The notes beneath the pieces are model-generated. The model searched no databases. It worked only from the letters and a program-made list of their open reading frames with translations, and was not told where the DNA came from. Shown piece by piece: positions 50,972 through 60,736 of a DNA stretch of 64,000 nucleotides. Made by a program: the position numbers and the translations under genes. Source of the stretch: Clonostachys chloroleuca (taxonomy: Eukaryota; Ascomycota; Sordariomycetes; Hypocreales; Bionectriaceae); the NCBI GenBank assembly GCA_037952775.1, contig JBANAY010000004.1:8928001-8992000 (forward strand), in the 5' to 3' direction. Position 1 is the stretch's first letter, and the number at the start of each line of letters is the position of its first letter.

Positions 50972-52102
50972 TTAGGTGCCCAGACTGGCAGTGTCCAATT
51001 TCTCTGCCAACTCATCAACTTGGCCCGACTCCTTGTCTACCACTGAGTCTGGACTGGGCAGCTCCGGCAGTAGCGATAGAGCGTGCTCCAAAGTCGCATA
51101 CTTGCGCGTGTACAATTCAGCGTCTTCGTTGAAATGCTTGCGATCCGTCAGATATGTCACAGCAATCTCAGGAACGAGCGGATCCTCCAGCCCCGGATCC
51201 GTCAGAATGGACAAGATCCCAAGCATCACGCCCCCGAAATGGAACCACGGCGACCATTCCTTCCCCAGGATATCCAGGCAAATATTCCCGTCCAAGTCAA
51301 TGTTGGGATGGTACATCTTGGTCAGGAACTGGCATTTCGGAGCGTGGAAAGGGTAATCGGCTGGGGGCGTAATCAGGACCGAGAAGACCCCTCCTGCATA
51401 TGGCGACGAAGGCGGCCCTTCGAAGAACGCGAGTATACTCTGATACGACGAGTCAAGGGCGGTCCCTGTAATCGCAGAATCCGTGATGAGTAGCTGGGAG
51501 AAATGTTTCAAGACCATTTTCGGATGGCGAGCCTCATTGTCTGATGGGGCCGCCGAGGGGAGGCGAATTCGGTAGTTCTCCAAAGCGCGGCACAGCGGTT
51601 GAATGGCCGATCCGTAGGTCTTGGCGGTATCTGTATCAAAGGCAGGTTCCGGGATCTTCTGAGCCTTTGAGACCATATCTTTCATGAGCCTCCTGTTTTG
51701 AGGTAGCGGATCTTTAGCCTCATCATCCTCAAGCGGCTGCGGCTCGTTTTCAGACCCTGACTCTTCGTTAGTGGTCATATTTTCCGAGGCGTAATCCGGG
51801 ATTCGATCTCCGAATGCAAGGCTGGGCTGAGGGCTCTCGGGAAGCCCTGTGGTGGTAGCCACTAGTGTCTTTTCGTTCTCTGGACTTGGCTCTCGAGAAT
51901 AAGGGGCCATCTTATCGTCTTTACCTTGTCTAGTTGATGCTGAAGCAGCGTGCGAATGAGTTTTCCCCTTCGTATCGGGAAGAAGAAGGGGAGGAAACTT
52001 CGATTGGATGTGCTTCCGTCTCACTTCCCAAATGTATGTAACGAAGAGTGGCGCAGCAACTCCCCAGAAGAGTGCCTTGAAATAAGCCTCGGAATCTGAC
52101 AT
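50972..52102 (-). CDS. Ubiquitin-conjugating enzyme E2 with N-terminal membrane anchor
   Basis: 376 residues. Residues 9-25 (KALFWGVAAPLFVTYIW) form a likely transmembrane anchor, followed by a long acidic/Ser-rich linker and a UBC fold from about residue 195. The E2 landmarks are PPADYPFHAPKCQF, the HPN motif at 265-267, the active-site Cys at 275 in DGNICLDILGKEWSPW, and LSILTDPGLEDP. The acidic tail extends to SLGT. Yeast Ubc6, the ER-associated degradation E2, is anchored by a C-terminal segment, whereas here the anchor is N-terminal, an opposite layout that would still face the UBC domain to the cytosol. Its sequence is nearer to Ubc13/UbcD1-like cores than to Ubc6. Intact, single exon. 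Confidence 0.87.
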   Translation of the reverse strand: MSDSEAYFKALFWGVAAPLFVTYIWEVRRKHIQSKFPPLLLPDTKGKTHSHAASASTRQGKDDKMAPYSREPSPENEKTLVATTTGLPESPQPSLAFGDRIPDYASENMTTNEESGSENEPQPLEDDEAKDPLPQNRRLMKDMVSKAQKIPEPAFDTDTAKTYGSAIQPLCRALENYRIRLPSAAPSDNEARHPKMVLKHFSQLLITDSAITGTALDSSYQSILAFFEGPPSSPYAGGVFSVLITPPADYPFHAPKCQFLTKMYHPNIDLDGNICLDILGKEWSPWFHFGGVMLGILSILTDPGLEDPLVPEIAVTYLTDRKHFNEDAELYTRKYATLEHALSLLPELPSPDSVVDKESGQVDELAEKLDTASLGT

Positions 52103-53612
52103 CGCTTGTTCTAGCGCTGTGTAGCTACAACCTGTATATATTGAAATGTGTAAGCTGTGTTTGAGGGAAGAAGGGAAAAAATAGAAAACCTAAACAGTTA
52201 GAAGGAAACATGGAGACGGAAACATAAGAACCTGAATATATATATACCTGTTCCTCTCGAAAAAGGCAGAGAAAATGAATGAAAAACTTAAGGGTCATTC
52301 GAAAAGCTTAACAGGAGCTTCGCGCCCTGGTCTTGACTGCACAGATGCAATCACAAAGTTAGCTCACTGCCGTGGCGCATTCTCCGAGAAGCAATTGGCC
52401 GGATCGCGAAGACTTCATTTCAACCATCGGAGTATTTCATGGCTATCACGGTCTTTTGCTCCAAGACATGGTGTCGCACACTCGCGAAGCTTGGTTTCTA
52501 TGGCTCTTTATTCACACCAGGCTCCTCCCCAGGGATGGCGCTTGGTAAAATGTAGCAGGGACTCCATGATGAATGGCCGCAGTCTCACAGCATCCAAGCG
52601 ACCAACTCACACAAACGGGGCGACAAGCCATCGCCCACAACAGCTCGACTGCCAGATTCGGCCGGCTGAGCTGGAAATCTATCTGAGGCGACTGTGCAGC
52701 AACGAGTTGGTCTCCTAAATCTGTTGTCCTTGGTGACTTTGGCCATCTCCCAGCTTCGTCTCTCCGTATGGGCTGAGTTTAGATATCTCTCGCACTTTTG
52801 TCGTTCACTCGCTGGACAGAGTCGCACAAAGCCCCCGCATCGAGTTTGTGGCAAGCTGTGAGAAGGCTTAAAGTGGCCCGTCAAGGTCATGTAGAAGAGA
52901 GATTTGCATTGCTTGACCCGGGAGGCGGAGCCTTCATGTAGGTCGTCATTTTGGGTCCAGCTTTGTCTTAGAAATACAGCGGCTTTGCATCCCAGCCGTG
53001 GAATTCATGCTGCTTCGCGACAAATCTTTTTACCTCGTCTCGGAATCACTGATTTCCTATCTTGACGGAGGAATTTCTCTTGCCATAGTCGATTTGAAGG
53101 ACGGGAGCATTGACCTGATGGTGAGCCATCGCCCAGTCGTATCCATCGTACCAGAGGTTAAAAATGAAGATGGACAGCCGATCCCATTTCAAAATCGTCA
53201 TGAGCTTCGCGCGGCTTTCGATCGGACCAACGGCGAGGATAGAGCATGATGTGGTCACTACGTCGTTCGTTGGAATTGGATATTGGGACGATTTCGTTCG
53301 GAGGAAGACGGCGATCTTCGTAGCCTTCGAGGTGCGTCGGTAACACGCTACAGCGGTTAGCTATGACGGTCTGGAGTATCGCGTTCTCGACTCACCTCGT
53401 CAAGGTGTCTTTGCTGAAGTGACAGCCTCTTGGCAGCGGATCAAAATTTGGAACATGGAGAATATGGAGTGCGTCTGATACATGCCGCTCCAAATGGCCT
53501 GGAGCACGTTGGGATTTGAAGCCTTAGGCAGCCATGCTCTTAGAAGCGATTCACGAGCCAATCTTCCGTAACTTATGGTTCTTTCCGTAATTATTATGGT
53601 TCTCTCTCGTCA
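52103..53612. other. Intergenic, no gene supported
   Basis: Plus-strand frames at 52275-52718 (147 codons) and 53007-53249 (80 codons) start with ATG but match nothing known. TATATATATA at 52242 could be a TATA element for either strand. Just before the telomeric repeat, 53563-53608 contains two imperfect copies of TTCCGTAA...TTATGGTTCT. Confidence 0.4.
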
Positions 53613-53630
53613 AGGGTTAGGGTTAGGGTT
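53613..53630. repeat. Interstitial telomeric repeat, (AGGGTT)3
   Basis: Exactly three units of the TTAGGG-type telomere sequence found in most filamentous fungi, in internal position, next to a short tandem duplication. Three units could occur by chance or as a binding site for Myb/Teb1-like factors, but they also fit a scar of a former chromosome end or a double-strand break healed with telomerase. Confidence 0.85.
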
Positions 53631-54277
53631 GCCGCAAAGTCAAAGGAAAGCATTTGGGACAGCACCAAACATAGATGCCCATTTCACTTGATAGCAACTG
53701 AAATGGTGCTCGCAGACCCCAAAAACACGTCCTCTGAAGACTTTTATATTAGAAGATGAAGTCTCGCGATATTTGCTTAATAATGAGTCATGCTTCTGAC
53801 AATCCCACAATGCCTACCTGTTACACATTAATCCGATGCTCCTCCAACTCACAGATCCTGTCTACCTTTAAAAGGGAGCAAAGAGTCCATCCATGACATA
53901 TTATTCAAAGAGGTGTAGTCTATCGCGGCGTCTCCCTTGTTTGACTGTTTTGCGGGTACAGTAACATGTTCGCCCAAATGCGGAAGTGTTTGTTGGTCAT
54001 GCCCGTATATGGAGGATTGTTTGAATAGGCAAACAGAGGCCGCGTCTCATGTGGATAAGTCATATGGTTCTGCCTAAAGGTACTTATGCTAGGGATTAAT
54101 AATTTACCGACTGCAATGAGACAGCCAATAAATAGTTGACTCTTAATCTTGATTATTTCCATCAACTTTCTTCCCAACTATCATATTATCATCAAACAAC
54201 TCTCGCAAACTCCCGCGCCTGCTTCCATCCCTTTGATTAGATCATCCCAGACCATTCCATCTTCTTTCCAATTGGTC
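53631..54277. other. Intergenic, promoter of the small orphan gene
   Basis: No gene seen. CT/CA-rich leader sequence precedes the ATG at 54278. Confidence 0.4.
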
Positions 54278-54676
54278 ATGGCATCTTGGAAGGCTATTGA
54301 TGGCCCTGGTTGGCATGAGCATGCGAAAACTCCCGTCGTCGATGGCAAGTACGTTGACCGTGAGACCGGGGAGATAAGGACAGCCGAGCCTCATAGCGCA
54401 GAGTACCTGGGCCCTCCTGCTGTGGATATCATCATACAAGCCATACACGCTGATGTCACCCAGTGCGTGTATCGAGCATCTCGGCAGTACCCCATGGAGG
54501 CTTTATTGTACAATATTATGAAGGTCGTCAAGGAAAGGAACTTGGAGGTTGATTCCATCATGGCAACAACATATGCTATTCGGATAACACTGGCTGGTAA
54601 TGTCACGACGGTTGACATGTTCTCGGCCGTTGCTGATGAGATGTCGAATGGTATTTTTGACTTGAAGGAGAAATAA
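54278..54676 (+). CDS. Small uncharacterised protein (132 aa)
   Basis: Open from ATG 54278 (GTCATGGC context) to TAA 54674-54676. I do not recognise the family. The N-terminal MASWKAIDGPGWHEHAKTPV and DGKYVDRETGEIRTAEPHS look like an ordered, charged stretch rather than noise. The second half (VDIIIQAIHADVTQCVYRAS, MEALLYNIMKVVKERN, ITLAGNVTTVDMFSAVADEM) reads as amphipathic helices. No signal peptide once this start is used, and no transmembrane helix. Codon use and the unbroken frame favour a real gene. Confidence 0.55.
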   Translation: MASWKAIDGPGWHEHAKTPVVDGKYVDRETGEIRTAEPHSAEYLGPPAVDIIIQAIHADVTQCVYRASRQYPMEALLYNIMKVVKERNLEVDSIMATTYAIRITLAGNVTTVDMFSAVADEMSNGIFDLKEK

Positions 54677-56119
54677 TGTATGGGGGTTTGAGCGGGTCAT
54701 AGTTTGAGACCTCCTCAAGAAAGGATAGCAATTTAACACTGAGCCGAGCAAATACAATGAATTGGGGCGCAATGTGTAGCACTCAACAAGCGCATAGAAG
54801 TTGCTGATGCCAAGTTAGGGAAAGAATTGACCTAATGAACCGGAATTGTTTCACCTGGTTTACAATCATGATGCTTCCAATGAATATTGCCCATTGAGTT
54901 CCGTGATGCAATGCCAATGCATGCATTCACCCTTTCAATGATGTCGAATATCTAGAGCTATCTTTGTGAGATTAAGAGCATTTTTTTCTCTCTTATCACA
55001 GATTTGGTCGCGAGAGAGTGTTACCACATGCATCGAGGCATGTCCGTTTGAGCATGAAAAAGGGGCTCGCTCGGGCTGTTGGAGATGTGTTGACGGTACT
55101 ATAAGTACTTCTCCTCTATGTCTGCTGTGGAGGAAATTCTTGACAATTTTTTTTTCTCATTTCGCTTTAGTATGATAAAAACGCCGTGTGTAATTGTACT
55201 AAGTACCTCCAGGCTAATGCACTGGAGATGAATACTTTTTGATACCGCTCATTGATAACCGACAATCGAACATCTATGTAGATTGGGAGTCTCTATCGTC
55301 TCTATCAAGCCCCAAACATAGATAAGCGAGATATATCACGCTCCTAAAAGGGAGTAACTTTATTGAGGAGGGAGGGTGTGATGTGGGGGAGAAGAGTTGA
55401 TTACGTGGGATGTGACACTTCCTCTTTACATGCATCCGACAGCAATTGATACTTTCATGCCTAACAGTATTATTTAAGTACAAGATAGGGAAACCGTACT
55501 CTTGCTGAGGACTTTCTATACCTTTCATCTTGTCTGTGCGTTTCATGGTGCGTTGGCTATTGCCAGAGCTAGTTGAGCCACATTATCCAACGCGCAAAGT
55601 GGTGGCGATGATGCGGTGGTAGGTGTGATCAAGTATTGGCCAGGTCTTACGCGCGGAGGGTCAATACTATCCAGCTGCATGCCCAAAGTAGCCGCTCGTA
55701 GTCTAATGTGAGGTGGCTAACCTCACCGTGAGCTTTTGCCCAATTCAACTGCACAGGGTCGCAGACCATCGTGGGTTGCTTCAAACAACATTGCGAGTTT
55801 GGACGGGGATGATGGCCAGCCAAAGCTAGATACTGTAAGGGAAAAATCCTCATGTGCCCCCCAAACATCCCCTGATGACGGCATATACGATTGACGCTCA
55901 TAATCATCCCTTGTCCGATATCTAGACCATGCGAGGTGCTGACTTGGGCATTACTCTATAACCACATATAGAATGATTGCATTCAGAGGGACAGTCTTTT
56001 TGCCAGAGACCAGTGTATTCAAACTCTAGGCGATCCCGATCCCGAAGTTGAGATTAACAAGACAATAACCACTCAATCATTCATCCGGAAATCTCTGATA
56101 CAAAATATAAATCGTCCCA
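54677..56119. other. Intergenic, no gene supported
   Basis: About 1.4 kb. Minus-strand frames at 55274-55546 and 55647-55907 have no known relatives. A T-rich stretch at 55148-55157 is present. Confidence 0.45.
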
Positions 56120-56576
56120 ATGCATTCTCCTAGAATCCTATTCCTTGCCCTCGCCATCTTCGGTCTGCCTAAACTAGGCCTGGCTGGGGCATACGACGAG
56201 GACGATTCCCTTCAATTAATGAGCGAGCGTGACGGTACGTACGAAAGAAGAAGAGACTTCACGTCGAGAAATTGGCTCTGACACATTGTACTTTCTAAAC
56301 TTAGACTTCCCGGGTGCCGAAATTCTAGAACTGGCTGCTAGGGATCGAATTAGAGTCAAACATGGCTACGGAGGCAGAGCCAGGCCCGGCAAGCTGAGCA
56401 AACGTGCCGGAGAGCAATGTCGCCCCACCAAGGACTTCACGAGACCCGAGGAATGAAAAAATTGCGGGAGCGACGAATGCAGGTTTAATCCCCTTACTGG
56501 GAGATGTGCCTGGACAAGGGGAAATCGGGGTGTGGGATGCCGGGGCTGCAAGTGCAAGAAATATGGTGACAAATAA
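56120..56576 (+). pseudogene. Cysteine-rich secreted peptide gene with an in-frame TGA
   Basis: Exon 1 from ATG 56120 encodes a signal peptide (MHSPRILFLALAIFGLPKLG) and a short acidic segment. An intron of about 70 nt (GTACGT donor near 56234, CTTAG acceptor near 56305) leads to exon 2, which holds one Cys before a TGA at 56454-56456. The same frame continues 39 codons to a TAA at 56574-56576 and carries six more Cys, ending with a CxxCxC-type cluster and a basic tail. The arrangement of signal peptide, acidic pro-region and cysteine-rich basic core is that of a small secreted defence-type or effector peptide; the exact family is not recognised. The TGA could stem from an Arg CGA or a Cys codon. 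As it stands, most of the cysteine core would not be made. Confidence 0.65.
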
Positions 56577-56967
56577 TCATTAGACGGATGCTTCTGAACG
56601 GAATTTTCCAGCGAACTGGTAGTGAAATCATCTAATAGTTGGCATTGGTGGCTGACTGGCGGTCTTGGATAAGTGCGGAAAGTGGAGGGTGAGCGTGGTC
56701 TGTTGCAAGGGAGTATGTCTTGGTAGAACCATTGACTGAGAGCTCGGTTATGTTTTAACGCTTCATGGGCTCCCAATTACGTCGAACAGTCCATCAATGG
56801 AGATAAACACAGGAATTCGAGCAATTTGCGAGGTTTGGAATTGATTTTGATTTTTCGATTATACTCTACCTATGGGATAGACACGATTGTCCACTTATTG
56901 TTTGTTGAGGCACTAGGTCCTCGTCGCTGCATACGGGTGTCTAAATTTTTAAGAGAGATGAGTCTGC
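56577..56967. other. Intergenic, no gene seen
   Basis: The minus-strand frame 56366-56776 overlaps the peptide gene's exon and shows no domain, so it is treated as a shadow. Confidence 0.45.
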
Positions 56968-58194
56968 ATGGTGTCCTGTGAAATGTCACGCATAAAGGAC
57001 AATTCCCATTTCTTTGGCCACGTAGAGAACTATGGGCTGGCTCTTGTCGACGAGAAGAAATACGATGATGCTGGCACGTATCTACGTGCAGCCTACGATG
57101 GTCTAAGGAAGCTCGAGCGAAAGAACTCACCCGCAGTGATTCGAGCGCGGCACAACGTCATCAACATTCAACAGGAAAAGGGCCTCTTGGTAGAAGCTGC
57201 AGGGGGACTCAAGAAGATGTTGACTGACTACAAAGGCAAGGTTGAGTTGGAAGACTGGGTGGGCCTCCGTCTGTCCTATGCAATGGCGATGAAAGACCAG
57301 GGACGATATTCGGATGCTTGGAAGAAGCTTGCTTGAGGACGCCTTGCGAGATATCTCTCGCGAATCGAAAGCAAATCTGAACCCCAACACTGGTATCTCT
57401 GCTGCTACTGCTCGAATTTTTGTTCTTGATGTTGCGCTAGTCTTGATGAATCTGAGTTGCCACCATGAAGCAGACAACTTATTTCACCATGTGATCAGCA
57501 ACACCGGTGAATGTTGCAAAAGGCTGTCACAAGCAATGGAAAAATATCAAACTTAATATCTACCGTTCTAGTTTCCGACATAAATGATACTAACAGCCAA
57601 TACGGCGATGAACAGTTGATCTTTAACGCAGAATTCTGTTTAGGACTGTCATTGATTGAAAAGGAGCGATACGAGGCGGCCGAATCTCATTTTAGTCGGG
57701 TAAGGACAGACATGAACAGGCTGACATCTCTGGGCGAGTCAGTCCTGCTTCTAAACTGTACCAACCGTACTTTTCTTTCAGAGTGCATTGCCTTGTCAGC
57801 GTTTTTCTGCGGAGCATACGAAGAGGCAGAAGCAGGATTCCTCAGCATCTGTAATGAGTCTAAGGAGATTGAAAACATATCATGGTGTCCTCTGAGAATG
57901 GTTCGTGTGAAAGAAGGCCTTGCTATGGCCAGCGGCATGCAAGTCAAGATAGGCAGGGAAGAATTGGAGGCGGCGTTGAAATTTTCAAAGAACCATTTTG
58001 GTGATCAGCACCCAGAGCTATGTACTACGTTTCTCAGATTTGCTATGGTCATGGAAAACCAAGCAGATATGGGGACAGCGACAGAGTGGTACTCGGCGGC
58101 ATATCATGGTCGGTTGAAAATACTCTCGGAGCACCACATTTTGACAAAACAGTCGGAGCGAAGTTGGAGAACCTGTTTGCACTCAGATAAGTAG
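56968..58194 (+). pseudogene. TPR-repeat protein gene with a frameshift
   Basis: From ATG 56968 the protein reads as tetratricopeptide repeats (YGLALVDEKKYDDAGTYLR, VGLRLSYAMAMKDQGRYSDA). At about 57330-57336, after AWKKL, the frame reaches a TGA, while the next frame continues the repeat logically as LEDALRDIS. A one-base insertion or error is the simplest reading. A normal intron at 57507-57571 (GTGAAT donor, CTAG acceptor) then restores the frame: ISNT|VSDINDTNSQYGDEQL. More repeats follow (CLGLSLIEKERYEAAESHF, FGDQHPELCTTFLRFAMVME). The kinesin-light-chain type of TPR is often found at the C-terminus of fungal NLR-like proteins; no nucleotide-binding part is present here, so this may be a fragment of one. 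Confidence 0.65.
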
Positions 58195-58446
58195 TATGAA
58201 ACTTGACCACGCATTTCATGTTCTAGAACGTCCTGCTGTCGAAGAGTAGACGATGAATCACATATGTCCATTTTAGCATAAGCTTTGAAGTCGAAGCCAT
58301 AGTTCGTGAAAACAGAATCAGCATGTTGCGCTTAAAATGGTCGTCCAATCACTCGTACTCTGATTTGAGGCTGTCACACTCCAGATGAAGCTTCTAGGGT
58401 ATTTGCGGTGCTATTTATGCTAATCTAACTTGAATTTGTGCACATT
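58195..58446. other. Short convergent spacer
   Basis: About 250 nt between the 3' ends of the TPR gene and the second Zn2Cys6 regulator. Nothing else is seen. Confidence 0.5.
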
Positions 58447-60006
58447 CTAGGGCTTGCGACCTGTTAAAAGTCTGACTTGTGCTAGAATTTGTCTCTCCAT
58501 CACTTCTCGATCGGAAGAGAGTCTTCTCAAGAAGCAGTTTATCTCTGCAAACAGGTCGAGTAAGTGACTTTTCTGTTCCGGATCTGCAAGCTCCAGCGTA
58601 AAATAGAGGCCGCGGGGCGTTGCAGCTGCGACGAATGGTTCGAGACTGCGGAGGAACCTAATGTGTTTCCAAATATGAACACAGAGCTGTTTTAAATTCT
58701 GATACTGGGCGGCCGTATCTGAGAATTGCTCCGCTACGCTCCAGTCATAGAGCATTCTGGAGAATCCCAGATGGAGACTCTGCATAGAGAGCAATATCTG
58801 GGCGAGGGTCACACTCGAGAAGCTGTAGCTCGTGCCCGCAATAGATTTTGGGTCCTTTTCTTCCGTTATCTCCCCTATTTGGATGAGCTTTCTCACCAAG
58901 GCGGTGATTCTTTCTTGCATATCCATAATCGTCCGTTGAAATTCCTCCTTCAATTCTGTTTTCCTTTCCTGGCTAACACCAGGACCGGAAGTCCGGATCA
59001 TCTGGACTAATGTTGGGAGTCTATTCACCATGTCTTCGCACTTGTGCATGGTTGACTTGAACTGTGGTCTTGCCTCTTCGTTCCGTATGCAGTACGAGAG
59101 GCTTTTCTCGATAGAACGCCTCCACTCAGGCTCATTCAGATTATTCGTCCAACCAGTTGCAACTGCATGTGGGACCTGGATACAGCTCGCTGGTTAGTGA
59201 TGATGCGCTGATCCAAATGTACAAAGCTCTTTAGCTTGAGATCATGCGGCCGCAAAAACCTAATTAGGAACAGGAGAAGATAAACTGAAGCAATCGTACC
59301 ATGATAATATATATTTCCGCCATGAGTGTTGCCTGAAACTCGTCATTCAGCCTCGGCTTGCCGACTGCCGTCACCAAGCTCGCGATTCCTTGTTGATGGA
59401 GAACCTTGTGGCGGCTGGGATTGAACACCTCTTCTGCACGATGGAGAATCGTCGCCGATGCGAGTGTCTCCGTCGTGAAGGCCTGGTCACCCGACAAGGC
59501 TAAACGGAGACTTCGGATAGCCTTGCCGTATTCTGGCAGGTTGATGAAATCAACGGCAGGTTTTTGGCGGCAATGGTCAGCCCAAACCCTATAGAATAAG
59601 CTGACAGTGTCCCGTAAGCTCGGGTGTTGGGCAAGTCGCTTGGGGAGGTCCTTCAGATACCGGGTCATGATGACGATACCGCGATCTGGGGCCGTCTTCA
59701 GATGACGAACAAGCTGTGCCGCAACATGATCGGCAAGAGTACTAGGCGCAGGTTGGGGCGTATTGAGACGGATCTTGCCATCCGTGGTATTCGGCTTGCG
59801 ATCTGCACCATTGTGCCTGACTAACGGTGCTGGCCCGGGGCATGTTGCCCCTTTCCGTCGACAGGGTGAGCACATCGGCCACTGCTGGTCACACTATTCT
59901 TGCAGAGTGATTAGTTACTGCTCGTTGCAGACGGGAGTAGAGGCTGAACCACTTTTATTTTCCGGATCTTGCATATTTCACAGCCTCTTGACCTTGGCCC
60001 AGGCAT
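58447..60006 (-). CDS. Zn2Cys6 transcription factor, intact paralogue
   Basis: ATG at 60006. The first intron (GTGGTT donor, AATAG acceptor near 59893) splits the zinc cluster at the same Lys|Cys point as in the gene at 38.8 kb: GCEICKIRKIK, then CDQQWPMCSPCRRKGATCPGP, spacing C-x2-C-x6-C-x5-C-x2-C-x6-C. The second exon runs to about 59300 (SLRLALSGDQAFTTETLASA, KVLHQQGIASLVTAVGKPRL). A second intron then joins AEIYIIM to VPHAVATGWTNNLNEPEW, and the last exon ends at 58447 (LTGRKP). The overall protein of about 450 residues matches the 38.8-kb gene block by block, so the two arose by duplication. No disruption is seen. It binds DNA in the nucleus; targets are unknown. Confidence 0.82.
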
Positions 60007-60736
60007 GATGAGTTTGAGGCAGTCGGCTCGGGGCGAGATGTTGCCTGGGAAAGAAGCACACTCTCAGGTCTCGCGGTGTAAGAATGCTACTCTGGAAGTT
60101 TTAACAGTCAGCAACGGAGCGTGAACCTCTTACGCGGCTTCTCTCGTGAGGTTGGTGAGCGTGAATGATTGAGTCATCATTGGCCAGGTGGACTATACCA
60201 TTTTTGTTCAGGGGTTGGTTTGACTAAGCAATTCCTTCACAACTCGAGGGGACAATGGCATACATTGTCTCTGTGTTTTGGTTGCCTATTAGCAGCTAAT
60301 TTAACGGATAGCGCGCAAGATGCCGGCCTGTCTACTCAGTTTGGTTTCAAGCGATGATTCCCTTGCTTGGAATATCATGTCCCAGAGTCCCAAATTCATC
60401 TACCTACACTGATCCAGCCGTCTCCACAACTTGTAGGACAAAGGAACCCTGTAATGAGAACAATGAGTGTCAGTTCGTTTGAGTGTATGTCGAATTAAAT
60501 ATTGATTTCCAAAGAGATGACATTCGAAAATTTGGTCTTGGTTCTTAACTGATACTTCCATAAAGCAAAGCATAACTGAACAACGAGCTAAATTTAGTAT
60601 AACCTCTCTCCGCGCTTAGATGGATGTTTCTCCGGTGTCGTCTCCTTCGCGGACGTAACCAAGTTTAGGGTATGGATTCGGGTAGTGGCCGTTTCCGTCT
60701 GAAATCCATCGAGGATAATCTGGATCCTTTGCTTGG
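60007..60736. other. Intergenic, no gene seen
   Basis: Upstream of the second regulator and downstream of the cysteine-rich F-box-like gene. Nothing is recognised. Confidence 0.45.

Noticed and set aside
52275..52718. Plus-strand 147-codon frame next to the E2 gene
   Set aside because: An ATG is present but composition looks random and no family is recognised.
53007..53249. Plus-strand 80-codon frame
   Set aside because: Possibly protein-like, but too short and without homology known to me.
5526..56576. An altered genetic code explaining the in-frame stops
   Set aside because: TAA, TAG and TGA are all affected, and the same codons end intact genes (TAG at 10245, TAA at 49866). A nuclear Pezizomycotina code is standard.
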